From Girardinichthys multiradiatus (Eukaryota > Chordata > Actinopteri > Cyprinodontiformes > Goodeidae): a stretch of DNA of 64,000 nt. Numbering within the stretch: position 1 is the first letter of the stretch; each line of letters opens with the position of its first letter. A program made the position numbers and the translations under genes. Location: NCBI RefSeq assembly GCF_021462225.1, contig NC_061795.1:8494001-8558000 (forward strand), given 5' to 3'. The notes below the pieces were generated by a model. That model saw nothing but the letters and a program-made list of their open reading frames with translations, searched no databases and was not told the DNA's origin. This document shows, one piece after another, positions 51,235 through 63,102 of this stretch.

Positions 51235-52764
51235 CACTGCTCAAATAACACTCAATAACACATCCTAGATCTGAATGAATGAAATATTCTCATTGAATAC
51301 TTTGTTCTGTACAAAGTTGAATCTGTTGACAACAAAATCACACACTTTATTATCAATGGAAATCAAATGTATTAACCAATGGAGGCCTGGATTTGGAAAA
51401 ATTACAAAATGTAATGTCCTTAAAACTAGTCAAAATGAGGCTCAGTATTGTGTGTGGTCTCCACGTGCCTGTATGACCTCGCTACAACGCCTGGGCATGC
51501 TCCGGATGAGACGGTGGATGGTCTCCTGTAGGATCTCCTCCCAGACTTTGACTAAAGCATCCGCCATCTCCTGGACAGTCTGTGGTGCAACGTGACATTG
51601 GTGGATGGAGCGAGACATGATGTCCCAGATGTGCTCAATCGGATTCAGGTCTGGGGAACGGGTGGACCTGTCCATAGCTTCAATGTCTTCATCTTGCAGG
51701 AACTGCTGACACACTCCAGCCACATGAGGTCTAGCATTGTCCTGCATTAGGAGGAACCCAGGGCCAACTGCACCAGCATATGGTCTCACAAGGGGTCTGA
51801 GGATCTCATCTCGGTAACTAATGGCAGTCAGGCTACCTCTGGCGAGCTCATGGAGGGCCATGAGGCCCTCCAAAGAAATGCCATCCCACACCATTAATGA
51901 CCCACTGCCAAACCGCTCATGCTGAAGGATGTTGCAGGCAGCAGATCGCTCTCCACGGTGTCTCCAGACTCTGTCACGTCTGTCACATGTGCTCAGTGTG
52001 AACCTGCTTTCATCTGTGATGAGCACAGGGCGCCAGTGGCGAATTTGCCAATCCTGGTGTTCTCTGGCAAATGCCAAGTGTCCTGCACGGTGTTGGGCTG
52101 TGAGCACAACCCCCATTTGTGGACGTCAGGCCCTCATACCATCCTCATGGAGTCGGTTTCTAACTGTTTGTGCAGACACATGCACATTTGTGGCCTGCTG
52201 GAGGTCATTTTGCAGGGCTCTGGCAGTGCTCCTCCTGTTCCTCCTTGCACAAAGGCGGAGGTAGCGGTCCTGCTGCTGGGTTGTTGCCTTCCTATGGCCA
52301 CCTCCACGTATCCTGGTGTACTGGCCTGTCTCCTGGTAACACCTCCAGGATCTGGACACTACGCTGACAGACACAGCAAACCTTCTTGCCACAGCTCTCA
52401 TTGATGTGCCATCCTGGATGAGCTGCACTACCTGAGCCACTTGTGTGGGTTGTAGAGTCCGTCTCATGCTACCACGAGTGTGAAAACACCACCAACATTC
52501 AAAAGTGACCAAAACATCAGCCAGAAAGCATAGGTACTGAGAAGTGGTCTGTGGTCCCCACCTGCAGAACCACTCCTTTATTGAGTGTGTCTTGCTAATC
52601 GCCAAAGATTTCCCCTTGTTGTCTATTCCATTTGCACAACAGCATGTGAAATTGATTGTCAATCAGTGTTGCTTCCTAAGTGGACAGTTTGATTTCACAG
52701 AAGTTTGATTTACTCGGAGTTATATTGTGTTGTTTAAGTGTTCCCTTTATTTTTTTGAGCAGTG
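51235..52764 (-). mobile_element. Tc1 DD34E transposon, family 3
   Basis: 1530 bp. CACTGCTCAAA starts it and TTTGAGCAGTG ends it. TA duplications lie at 51233-51234 and 52765-52766. One transposase gene is on the minus strand. Confidence 0.92.
51442..52467 (-). pseudogene. Tc1 DD34E transposase with one nonsense codon
   Basis: Read from Met 52467 ([20 protein letters not shown]), the frame covers two helix-turn-helix units ([20 protein letters not shown] and an [20 protein letters not shown] block). A TGA near 52118 stops it where an Arg codon is expected. The same frame then continues through the catalytic domain: ITDESRFTL, LLMQDNARPHVA and RSPDLNPIEHIWD, with 34 residues between the second Asp and the Glu. 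Apart from the stop the triad and C-terminus are intact. A CGA to TGA change at a CpG would explain the lesion. Confidence 0.9.
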
Positions 52765-52766
52765 TA

Positions 52767-54203
52767 ACATGAAACACAACGAGTTACTCTCCCTTTGCTT
52801 TTAACTGGGGTATTTAGCAGCGAGCAGACAGACATTAAACGTAGTGGTGCACGTTTTGAAGGCTGGTCTCTCGCCTCGAGCTCCGAGGGGAGAGAAGCAA
52901 AGCAAGAGCATTGAGGCTCCAGCATAGCAGAACAGTTCAGAAACTAAGTCATGTGTTAGACTGCCTATTGGTAGCGGATCTTCTTTGTGTGCTCGTGAGT
53001 TTATGAAGCTGTAACTGGTTCTGGATGACGGCTTCATAGCAGACAGCCGTTGCTGTCTCCACTCTACATAACTGCCCTTGGTTTTTATTTACCTCTTTAT
53101 ATCTTCCTGAAAGCATACAAGTATGTTTTCTTCAGAATATTCTTGTTTTATTATCTTTTAATTTTATTCTTGCTCAGTAATCAGCCATTTAAAATGTTCA
53201 AAATAACTTTTATGTTCATTGATATAAAAAAAATACTAAATAAACTATGTTGATGACAAATACCACTTAATTTATTGGTAAAAGTGTTAACAACTTAAAC
53301 ACTAACATAATATCTTTCTGAACCAAGTTTAAATCCATTTATTTGTTGAGCATAATAAATAAACCATATATTAACATCAGATAGAATCTGACTGAATTAT
53401 ATATAGTGCAATAACGATGGGCCGGGAGACATGTGACCTCCCCTGGTCTAGCGAGCCTCGACCGCCCCGGTCAGCTGACAGCTGGCGAGGCAAGCTGGCT
53501 ATTAACATCTCCAAACATGTCGGAGCACTTTTGTAATTAAGTGATATCTTGGTCAACAGGTTGGTCAACTGAACAGATATTTCAGTTTTACACTGCTACA
53601 CTCACCTAAAAACATTTTAAAAGTTAAATTTGTTTAACAGAAAATGTAATATATCCAGTTTTATTCACAGCTTCTCTCTCTCCTCTGCCATTGCTACTTC
53701 CATTTGAACAATGCACTATGACCCGCAATTATCTGTGAAATAGAGTGGGCCACACGGGACCTATCCTTCAGATCTAGGGAAAAGGACACATTTGTCGGCC
53801 GCCTTTGGAGGACTCTTCAAATTTGGACAATCTTAGTGGTCTCGCTATGACGTAATCGGCCTAAAATGCGGCCTTCGAAAGAAGCAGCCCCTGAATTTGT
53901 GCACAACCAAAGCTCATTTTGGCATAGTACCGTGTCAAAGTGCCTTCTTTACCACCGCCAAAGTCCCATTTAATAGCCTACACCACCCTCTGCTGGTTGT
54001 CTTGGGTAATACATTGCATAGTGTTCTGCTCAGGCCAAGATACCTGAAGGGGCGGGCCTGGCCCCCCAGGCCCCAGTGCCGGGTCTGGTCCCACATATTG
54101 AAAAGAGAAACTATACTGCCTCATCTGCCTCTAAAATATGGATGTTTTTTATCTTTTAGACAGCACTCTAAGTCTTTTCTGTTTAATTTTTATTATTTTA
54201 CAG
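52767..54203. other. Intronic sequence without recognisable gene
   Basis: No coding region could be supported. GC-rich patches near 53440-53480 and 54045-54095 may be ends of old elements. The tract before 54204 serves as the polypyrimidine and acceptor region of the next host exon. Confidence 0.45.
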
Positions 54204-54284
54204 CTTGACAATGTGGATGAACAAGCTGCACAGATCCGCAGGGAGCTGGACGGGAGGTTACAGCTGGCTGAGAAGATTGTCAGG
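54204..54284 (+). CDS. cadps2: CAPS/CADPS family secretion activator, exon (27 codons)
   Basis: The exon reads [19 protein letters not shown] and [16 protein letters not shown] precedes it and GTGAGA follows, with phase 0 at both ends. It continues directly from the NACQ end of the exon at 10936-11268, as in known CAPS proteins, across a 42.9 kb intron. The acidic/basic helical stretch lies before the C2 domain. Confidence 0.95.
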
Positions 54285-54599
54285 GTGAGAGTTAGTTTAT
54301 TTGGTAATGTGTTGAGCTTGTGCATTTTGTTTTTTTGTGAAATTGTGAAACTATTTTTTTTACATAGTGAAAAATATCTGACCAGCAGACTTTTCAAGTC
54401 ATAGCCATAAAATATATTTAAACTCTCAAATGCTATTTATGGCACAACATCAGTGTTTTAAAAGAGTCACACATTTGAAATTGGCTGCTCATAAATACTT
54501 TAGTGTTGTACCAGTAAAGCTCAGTGTTTGTATATGTTTTGGATGTGTTGATTAAGAATATGTCAAATGGAGGACAACTTTTCTCTCTATATCTTGCAG

Positions 54600-54833
54600 G
54601 AAAAGAAATACCCAAAGTTTGTCTCTGCTGACATGGAGGCTTTGCACATTGAAGAGTTAAGTTCTTCTGTCAACTTGCTGATGGCTAACTTGGAAAGTCT
54701 GCCTGTGTCTAAAGGAGTTCCAGACTTCAAGCAGAAGCTTAAACGCTCCTCCATGAATAACTCTTTCTTGGATATAGGGGACGAAGGAGACAACCTGTCC
54801 AAATCGAACATTGTGCTGTCCTTTAATTTAGAG
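54600..54833 (+). CDS. cadps2: CAPS/CADPS family secretion activator, exon (78 codons)
   Basis: This exon is bordered by CTTGCAG and GTTAGT, phase 0 at both ends. It encodes [38 protein letters not shown], a KQKLKRS segment, and [20 protein letters not shown]. These are the conserved linker residues leading into the C2 domain. LDIGDE and the variable residues after SKG fit CADPS2 better than CADPS. The 315-bp intron before it has no repeats of note. Confidence 0.95.
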
Positions 54834-55239
54834 GTTAGTTAACAGTGCAGGATATTCACAGTATCTTGCAACTAGAAACTAATATTGATTTTGTTTTGTT
54901 TTTTTGAAAAAATAATGCAAAGTAGCACATCTTGGACAGTGGAATTAAAATTACATGGTTTTATATTTCTTATAAATTAAAGTGTGGAGTGCATTTGTAG
55001 TTAGCCCCCTTTACTCTGATACCGTTACATGAACTCCAGTGCAACCAATTGACTTTGAATATGAAAACAATAGTAAATGGAGTATAAATACAGTTGCAGA
55101 GATCCACAGCTTTGGTGAGAGATTAGAATGGCAGGGCAATCATTAGTCATATACCCCACAAATTTAGCTATTACAGAAGATTGACAAGAGACAGCAAAGA
55201 AAAGTCCTTTTTGCAGTTGTGCCAAAATCCATGTATGGG

Positions 55240-55790
55240 GTGCAATAAATGTGTGGAAGAAGGTTCTCTGGTTAGATTAGATCAAAATCGGAAAAAAATG
55301 GCTTACATACACGACACTATGTGGTTGATAATCCTAAATACTCAATTCCCAATGTAAAACATGGTAGTGGCACTTTAAAGCTGTGGGGATGTTTTTTTTC
55401 AGCAGGGACAGGAAAGAGTTTATGGGAAAATGGATGGAGGTAAATCCAGAACAATCCTGGAGGAAAACCTGTTAGGTGCTGCAGACAACTAGAGACTGGG
55501 GTGGAGGTTCACCATCCAGCAGATTAGTGACCCTAAACATATAGGCAGAGATGCATTGAAATGGTTTAGATCAAACCAAATGTTTGTGTTGGAATAGTCC
55601 AGTCAAAGTCTAAACCTACACCGAGCTAAAAATCTGTGGCAAGACTTGAAAACTGTGGTTGGCTGTTTTACAAAGAAGAATGAGCAAACATTTCAGTCTG
55701 TGGATGTACAATAGCTGGTAGTGACAAACCCCAAACCTGCAGCTGAGACTGCAAGGACGTTTTTTTAAGTCTATCTCATAAAATCCCTAT
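55240..55790 (+). pseudogene. Old Tc1-like transposase relic
   Basis: Scattered frames give [31 protein letters not shown] and a degraded NLWQDLK block near 55635-55655. This is the order of a Tc1 transposase C-terminal half. Many stops and shifts show an ancient copy. It lies in the intron between two cadps2 exons and has no intact ends. Confidence 0.65.
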
Positions 55791-55944
55791 AAAATACATT
55801 GATGATTTTGGTTTTAATTGGACAAACTGTGAAAAATCCGGTGTGGTATGATATTCCTAGTCAACAAAAAGGTACTTTTTAAAAATGTTGTCTGACAATT
55901 GATCTCAAGAATAATATTTTGGTATCCTCTGATGTCTGTTCCAG

Positions 55945-56066
55945 GTTGTTATTGTTGAGGTCCAGGGGCTGAAGTCAGTTGCTCCAAATCGAATTGTTTA
56001 CTGCACCATGGAGGTGGACGGGGGAGAAAAGCTGCAGACTGACCAAGCAGAAGCCTCAAAACCACA
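55945..56066 (+). CDS. cadps2: CAPS/CADPS family secretion activator, exon at the start of the C2 domain
   Basis: Acceptor TGTTCCAG precedes it; the exon ends in phase 2 at CCACA before GTGAGT. It encodes [40 protein letters not shown] and the first two bases of the next codon (CA, probably Gln). This is the first beta strands of the C2 domain that binds calcium or phospholipid in CAPS proteins. The following exon is not found before the end of the window, so the next intron is longer than 7.9 kb. Confidence 0.95.
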
Positions 56067-56534
56067 GTGAGTTCAGCTCATAGCTTTTTGCTCAACAACT
56101 GTAAATAATCTGTTTAAGAGTAAAAACAGACAGAAATGGTATCTGTGCATGCTGTGTTGTGAACGAGTAGATTCTCTAGACTAGCTTATTGTGAGGTCAT
56201 TTTTGGCTATCCTCCTAAGCCACAGGTGGCCAACTATGTTCTCCAGACCATATGTCCTGCAGGTTCTAGATGTTTGTGTGGATTTACAACCTCTTCAGGG
56301 TATCAGTACAGTAATTATTTATGATCAGGTGAATTGAGACGAAAGAAGAGTATGTCCAGACCAAGGTTTTAATAGTTTTGCAATTTTCATTAGTTTTCAT
56401 TTTTTATTTAGTTTTGACTTCACATTTTAAATTTAATTTTTGTTTTAATTAGTTTTTAGCATTTGTTTGCTAGTTTAGTTTTTCATTTTTGAAAATGCTT
56501 AGTTTCAGTTTAGTTTTTATTAGTTTCAGTTATA

Positions 56535-58144
56535 CAGGTCCTTCTCAAAATATTAGCATATTGTGATAAAGTTCATTATTTTCCATAATGTAATGATGAA
56601 AATTTAACATTCATACATTTTAGATTCATTGCACACTAACTGAAATATTTCAGGTCTTTTATTGTCTTAATACGGATGATTTTGGCATACAGCTCATGAA
56701 AACCCAAAATTCCTATCTCACAAAATTAGCATATCATTAAAAGGGTCTCTAAACGAGCTATAAACCTAATCATCTGAATCAACGAGTTAACTCTAAACAC
56801 CTGCAAAAGATTCCTGAGGCCTTTAAAACTCCCAGCCTGGTTCATCACTCAAAACCCCGATCATGGGTAAGACTGCCGACCTGACTGCTGTCCAGAAGGC
56901 CACTATTGACACCCTCAAGCAAGAGGGTAAGACACAGAAAGACATTTCTGAACAAATAGGCTGTTCCCAGAGTGCTGTATCAAGGCACCTCAGTGGGAAG
57001 TCTGTGGGAAGGAAAAAATGTGGCAGAAAACGCTGCACAACGAGAAGAGGTGACCGGACCCTGAGGAAGATTGTGGAGAAGGGCCGATTCCAGACCTTTG
57101 GGGACCTGCGGAAGCAGTGGACTGAGTCTGGAGTAGAAACATCCAGAGCCACCGTGCACAGACGTGTGCAGGAAATGGGCTACAGGTGCCACATTCCCCA
57201 GGTCAAGCCACTTTTGAACCAGAAACAGTGGCAGAAGCGCCTGACCTGGGCTACAGAGAAGCAGCACTGGACTGTTGCTCAGTGGTCCAAAGTACTTTTT
57301 TCGGATGAAAGCAAATTCTGCATGTCATTCGGAAATCAAGGTGCCAGAGTCTGGAGGAAGACTGGGGAGAAGGAAATGCCAAAATGCCAGAAGTCCAGTG
57401 TCAAGTACCCACAGTCAGTGATGGCCCAGGGTGCCGTGTCAGCTGCTGGTGTTGGTCCACTGTGTTTTATCAAGGGCAGGGTCAATGCAGCTAGCTATCA
57501 GGAGATTTTGGAGCACTTCATGCTTCCATCTGCTGAAAAGCTTTATGGAGATGAAGATTTCATTTTTCAGCACGTCCTGGCACCTGATCACAGTGCCAAA
57601 ACCACTGGTAAATGGTTTACTGACCATGGTATCACTGTGCTCAATTGGCCTGTCAACTCTCCTGACCTGAACCCCATAGAGAATCTGTGGGATATTGTGA
57701 AGAGAACGTTGAGAAACTCAAGACCCAACACTCTGGATGAGCTAAAGGACGCTATCGAAGCATCCTGGGCCTCCATAAGACCTCAGCTGTGCCACAGGCT
57801 GATTGCCTCCATGCCACGCCGCATTGAAGCAGTCATTTCTGCCAAAGGATTCCCGACCAAGTATTGAGTGCATAACTGTGCACGATCATTTGAAGGTTGA
57901 CGTTTTTTGTATTAAAAACACTTTTCTTTTATTGGGCGGATGAAATATGCTAATTTTGTGAGATAGGAATTTTGGGTTTTCATGAGCTGTATGCCAAAAT
58001 CATCTGTATTAAGACAATAAAAGACCTGAAATATTTCAGTTAGTGTGCAATGAATCTAAAATATATGAATGTTAAATTTTCATCATGACATTATGGAAAA
58101 TAATGAACTTTATCACAATATGCTAATATTTTGAGAAGGACCTG
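56535..58144 (+). mobile_element. Tc1 DD34E transposon, family 2 copy 2
   Basis: 1610 bp, with CAGGTCCTTCTCAAAATATT ends and TA duplications at 56533-56534 and 58145-58146. The terminal and subterminal repeats are the same as in 41226-42793. Confidence 0.94.
56863..57867 (+). CDS. Tc1 DD34E transposase, full length, second catalytic Asp replaced by Val
   Basis: A 334-codon uninterrupted frame starting MGKTADLTAVQKATIDTLKQ. The helix-turn-helix (SEQIGCSQSAVSRHLSG), basic hinge and complete linker (VKPLLNQKQWQKRL, missing in the sister copy) precede the catalytic domain. D148 in FSDES and E273 in NPIENLW are present. Position 238 in QHVLAP is Val, whereas the sister copy has Asp in QHDLAP, so the triad is broken. 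MVWG has become MAQG nearby. The protein may still bind the inverted ends, but it should not cut or join DNA. Confidence 0.93.
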   Translation: MGKTADLTAVQKATIDTLKQEGKTQKDISEQIGCSQSAVSRHLSGKSVGRKKCGRKRCTTRRGDRTLRKIVEKGRFQTFGDLRKQWTESGVETSRATVHRRVQEMGYRCHIPQVKPLLNQKQWQKRLTWATEKQHWTVAQWSKVLFSDESKFCMSFGNQGARVWRKTGEKEMPKCQKSSVKYPQSVMAQGAVSAAGVGPLCFIKGRVNAASYQEILEHFMLPSAEKLYGDEDFIFQHVLAPDHSAKTTGKWFTDHGITVLNWPVNSPDLNPIENLWDIVKRTLRNSRPNTLDELKDAIEASWASIRPQLCHRLIASMPRRIEAVISAKGFPTKY

Positions 58145-58584
58145 TAGTTTTAGTCTTTGTTCTGAAATCAAATCTGGGGACATTTCCAGCTCAGAGATTA
58201 AAATAAATAAATGTTATCAAGATATAATGAAAACATTGGTACAGTTACAGTTTCATTTACTTAAAAATATTTATTCATAATTACACTATAAAAATCAAGT
58301 GTAATAGCAAGAAAGTCTATCCACACTGTTGTTAGCATTTCATAAGAGTAATAAATCAAATAAATAGCAGTAGTAATGTCTGTCTTCTTTCCTCCTTTTT
58401 CTAACACTCATCTGCTCTTTCCCTGCTTTACTCTTCTTTCTATCAGTCTTTTTTCCTCCTATCTCCTCTTCTATCAGATGTTCACTATTCTAAAAGAGAC
58501 ATAATATAATCACAATCCTCTCCAAAAACATTAAAGTGTATAACATACTGAAAAATTACAGTTTAACAAATATTCATTCATTCA

Positions 58585-58895
58585 TCTTCTATATCACTTA
58601 TTCCATAGTGGGTCACAGGGAAGCTGGTGCCTATCTCCAGCAGTCTACAGGCCAGAGGCGGGGTACTCCCTGGACAGGTTGCCAGTCTGGGCACAGGGCA
58701 ACACCTAAGGGCAATTTAGAGAGACCAGTTTACCTAACAGTCATGTTTTTGGACTGTGGGAGGAAGCTGGAGTACCCAGAGAGAACCCACGCATGCATGG
58801 AGAGAACATGCAAACTCCATGCAGAAAGACCCCTGGACCTTATTGCTGCAAGGCAACAGTACTACCAACAGCCCCACCGTGCAGCCCCACAACTT
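58585..58895 (-). repeat. tRNA-derived SINE-like dispersed repeat
   Basis: It shares with 14320-14530 the body ATGTTTTTGGACTGTGGGAG, GAGAACCCACGCATGCATGG and AACATGCAAACTCCATGCAG. The head on the minus strand (GGTAGTACTGTTGCCTTGCA) is A-box-like; the B box region is deleted. The tail end near 58585 is a CATTCATTCATTC simple repeat. Confidence 0.65.
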
Positions 58896-60229
58896 AACAT
58901 ATAAAATAGGATTTTTGTTTCAGATACTCTTTAGTAGTTGGATATTTTTAGAAACTAGGATAATTCTTTAAATATTAACTTTTCTTTAATTATTTAACTA
59001 TTTTCCTTAGTTGAAATGCCAAAATTGTCATATTTAGCAAAAAGAAAATAAACAACTATTTTAACTTGGAGCTACAGGCTCATACAACAGAAGAAATGCA
59101 CATTTAACCAGGTGATTCTCTCTCCCTTCTCATCATTCTCTGTTCATGCAGTTCTGGCCTCATTCACTTTCCCTGTTACTGACTGCTATCAGTAACGTTT
59201 ATGTCCAAACTGAGTGGAAAACACCCCTCAGCCTGAGTTCACAAATCACTAGAATAAATTAGCAAAACAACTAATAACTCAGGAAATATAAACTAAAGGT
59301 CACCAATCAATTCTAAAACATCTTACTTTAGACGAATCCTTGTTGACACTGTAGCCCCAATTTCCCAAATCAGGCGTTGTGCTCTTGTCTTCCTTTTTGC
59401 TGTTCTGTTCTTTCATAAAAACCTGTTTTATTAGCATTTGTGTCCTCACCTTTAGTAAAACAAAATACATCCAAGCCATTTTTTTTTCTTTTTTTTTACA
59501 ATTGGTTTTGAGTGTTGACACACTAGTAATGTTTCCTTCCGCGAAACAAACCTTCATCACAGCCAGGATCAGCCTAGTCCAAGGCGGTGCACTCAGCTCT
59601 TCTTCTACTCTCTGTACCGTCAACAGCAGCGCGACCAGCAACCGTAACAGCAGCTGTTGCGCGCAACATGCTCACTCGGGCTTTTTACCCCTGGCTACCG
59701 TAGTAAGCCTACACAACATTTTTCATTCACAAAACGCTAAAATCGGGGACATTTCCGGGGACAGCTTTAGCCGGAGACAGGGTGTCTAAATCTGCTCAGC
59801 CTATACTACAAGACACTTGGTTTTATCTAAAACGCAGTCATATTCAAAGTAATCCCTATTTGGACTCTGACACTTTATCCCAAGTTTTGCTGACATGACG
59901 CTAGGTGTGGACGGACCGCTCAGATGACTTGACTCACGTACCCGCCATCTGCTGGCGTAATGCGGCACAGCAAGAAAAAGAAACGACAACAACTCGAGAC
60001 TAGACTTCATACTTGCATGAGACACACAATGAAAACAAAGCACATTATATCTATAAATTCAGTTAATTTTAGTTGGGTTTGTGAACACTCATTACAGATT
60101 CGGTTTGTTTTCGTTTTTTTGCACAGTTAGTTTTCGTTGTTTTTAATTTCAGTTAACAAAAATGTTTTTTTACTTCTAGTTTTTGTTATTTCGTTAGTTT
60201 TCGTTAACGATAGTAACCTTGGTCCAGAC

Positions 60230-62344
60230 CCATGATTTAACTTTGAAGTCGTCTTTACTTAGACCTGTACAAGAACATTGGCATTAATGGATTGTGTGGT
60301 TTCCTGCAAGAGAATCAAAGAAATGCAATTATAAGTACTGATCTATGAGAACTTCTCTTACGATCATGCACTGTAAATGTCTACAAGAGAATAAACATAA
60401 CTAAAACATGGCTGTTTATGAGCTATAAAATGTACAGCATTAATGCACATAAATAAACTATCACATCTACCACTAATTCATTCAACATCACACAAGCATC
60501 GTATTGAGGCATTCTGGTTAAAAAATATGAACCATAAACATGTACTGTCCCATATAGGCATACACATGCCTATAAAGCCTCAATAAGTGATGCTAAGTGG
60601 CTAGCAGTTAGCTTCCCCAAATACTCAGAAAAAGACCTCAAGCGATCATTACCCAAACAAATCTCAGTGCAATATAGCTGCGGCGAACACGAAACAAGGA
60701 TAGCGGGCAAATAATGTTAATCACTTTTAAGGGACGCACACTGTTAATAAGTACTGATCAAATGAAGTCTTTATCTCACTGCTACCTCTCTGAACACGTC
60801 GTCTACAGGATTCGACTGTGTTTGCGAATTCGAGGGAGCACCTAGTGGCAAAAAGTAGAACCTCAAAACATTCCAAACTACAGGCATGCTAAACTAGAGG
60901 GCTGAAAACAGCTTTGTACATCAATGATTGGATCTTCTCCTCAGACTGTGTTCTGCAGAGCACAGATTTACTGAAACCAATCACTTTAAGTTAGGGAAAT
61001 ACCTAGAAATGTAAGACACCAGCCCTCAACGAGTCAAGACAACTTATCTTGTGTTTGAGCCAGAGAAACAGATACTCTGACGGATGAAACCTTTTTTCAA
61101 TTGTTTCAAGGGAAGCTTACACATCCTCAATGGCAGTTAGTTTTGAGAGTAGGGTCTCTCTGTACTTTACTTTTTAGTGTTTTTAATGTTTGTTGGCAGT
61201 GATGTTGAACAGCTAAAACAAGAAAGGATAATGTATTATTAAGCTAACCCTTCCTTATTATTATCTGTTTAAAAATTCTACTTGATCATGATGTGGAGTA
61301 CAATTGAATTTTTCAGATTAAGTATTTGACACAAACATTTTTAGTATTATTCCCCAGGATTTAAACCATGGTCAGACAAAAGCCATCATTCTGCAGTCAA
61401 CATTCAACCATTCTGCTTCCGCGTGTTCATGAAGTCAGAACAATGTGAAAACCTCAAACTTTATTATTTATCATGAAAAAATTCTGAAATTAAGTAAAAA
61501 GAAGTATTTTAGCAAGTTTTGCTTATTTTTCTAAAATTTTTAGCATATTACATTTCATGTCTATTGCATTCAAGTCAAACTTCCAAAGCAATATGGCATT
61601 CTACTCATAGAACTTTATTGGCTTTCTGACACTGCTTCTAGTGCCTATAGCATCACCACCAACATTCTGAAGAACCTGGACAACATAAAACAATGTTCAG
61701 CTCCTGCTGAGATGATTGATTATGTAAATCTGTTCAAATTTGACAGATGTGTACATGATAAGGTTGTCAATATCAAGCTAGCATGACTCACCCACTGCAC
61801 ACGTTCCAATGTGTTTTTTTTTCTATTAAAATGTTTTACTAACCTGTGAAATGTGATCACCTTGGAACTTACTGTCTTATTGTCAGTGTTGATAGGTATT
61901 TGTAAAACATTGCCTCTTTTTTGATCTTCTTGGCTTGTTGGTTTGCAGCATGTCATTTTCTGACTGCTAAAGTAAACTGCTGAAGAAAAAAAAGCTACCT
62001 CAACTGTTCATGTGTACTTATTCCAAAGGCAGCATACCAACGGTTAAACGAGGTTGTTAGCTCCAAAACAAACTCCACATAAGGTTGTCTCTTCGATTTT
62101 CAGGGAACTCTAAACCTTTGTCTATAAGCTTCAGGAACCAGTTTGTAAACTTTAAAAACAGCCTAATTTTCTCACTCAGCCATTAATAAAGTTTAAAATA
62201 CTTGAGCTTTTCCAGTCAAAACACACAGTATTAACAAAGTTTGCTCAGAGTCAGAACACTTGTATTTTAGCCAACCTCCCAAAATGCAAATAAAATGTGT
62301 CTGGGTCTCTCTCAGAAAATATAGGTATGGGTTTTAAACTAATT
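60230..62344. other. Intronic sequence without recognisable gene
   Basis: No exon, RNA gene or bounded element was found in this stretch. The expected next C2-domain exon of the cadps2-like gene was looked for and not seen. Confidence 0.5.
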
Positions 62345-62716
62345 TCCTGTAAGGCTGCAACTAACTGTTATTTTGCTGATCAATTTGTTGATTATTTTTT
62401 TGAATAACCGATTAATAATTGGATAGCAAAAGGTCCTTAATAGGAGATTTTTTACAGAACCAGGGAAAGCGAAAACTATGCCATTTAAGGAGTTTTGGAC
62501 AGATTTGGATAGAGCATATTTACAAAGAAAGTTTTTCATCTTAAATGCAAAATATATATATTTTTTGTACAATTTTGGCTTAATTATTGCTCTGAGTGGG
62601 TTGTTCATTTGATCAAATGGCATGTTTTAGAGTTTGTATACTCCAGTTAACAGTTATTTGATTACTAAATTAGTTGACGGTTATGTAAATAATCGATTAA
62701 TTGTTTTTCGACCTAG
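62345..62716. mobile_element. hAT-type MITE, diverged
   Basis: The left end reads GTAAGGCTGCAACTAACTG with TTGTTGATTATTTTT. The right end is AAATAATCGATTAATTG followed by TTTTTCGACCTA. GGCTGCAACTAAC with ATCGATTAAT words is a common fish hAT terminus. No target duplication was resolved. Confidence 0.55.
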
Positions 62717-63102
62717 TTTCCTAAAATTTGGTGAGATAGACTGACTGGAATCAGTAAGTTTACCCTTCTTAATCAGATCTTGTCTGTACCGCTCTATATT
62801 GTGTCTCTCCTGCCGTTGCTATAGCACAACGTCACACAGACAAACATTTGATTTTAATCTTTTTAATTCAAGTTCCTGCTATTTAGGAACTTTTGTTCAT
62901 GCTCTAAGGTGTGCTGATCCTGCAACATTAACCGCTCTTTCAGCTGTTCAAAAGTTAATGGAGATGGAACTACTTCAGTTGTTTGCTCGAAAGACTTGGG
63001 TTCTACAGCTAATATTTTCTCGCGACCATCTACCAACACACCCTTCTGAATAAGCTTTTGTTTTACAATAAAAAAACAACTTCCTTTTTGGATTGTCTAG
63101 AG

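Larger units (their letters stand above)
11269..54203 (+). other. cadps2: Giant intron of the cadps2-like gene (about 42.9 kb)
   Basis: The intron opens with GTAAGTGGATGG and closes with a pyrimidine-rich tract ending TTTTACAG. It is phase 0, so the Gln at the end of one exon joins the Leu-Asp-Asn of the next, as in known CAPS proteins. Almost all of its length can be assigned to transposable elements, many nested. A DD36E transposon sits only 26 bp after the donor. Confidence 0.9.
56362..60221. mobile_element. hAT-type element with perfect 8-bp duplication, hosting a Tc1 and a SINE
   Basis: The ends read CAAGGTTTTAATAG on the left and CGATAGTAACCTTG on the right. GTCCAGAC is duplicated exactly at 56354-56361 and 60222-60229. 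Both ends are rich in TTAGTTTTCATT/TTAGTTTTCGTT words. Inside lie the Tc1 element at 56535-58144 and the SINE-like repeat at 58585-58895. No intact hAT transposase was recognised; the minus-strand frame 59300-59641 has no known domain. Confidence 0.82.

Noticed and set aside
53377..54120. A possible alternative first exon of the host gene near the GC-rich patches
   Set aside because: No ATG-led frame with a donor matching the next exon phase and no conserved residues.
10936..56066. Assigning the host gene to CADPS (CADPS1) and not CADPS2
   Set aside because: Variable residues ([35 protein letters not shown]) fit CADPS2 better; confidence is moderate and a phylogeny would decide.
59300..59789. 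ORFs on both strands (113 and 136 codons) in the hAT-like element
   Set aside because: Low-complexity Lys or Phe/Ser runs, no domain, and no splice context.
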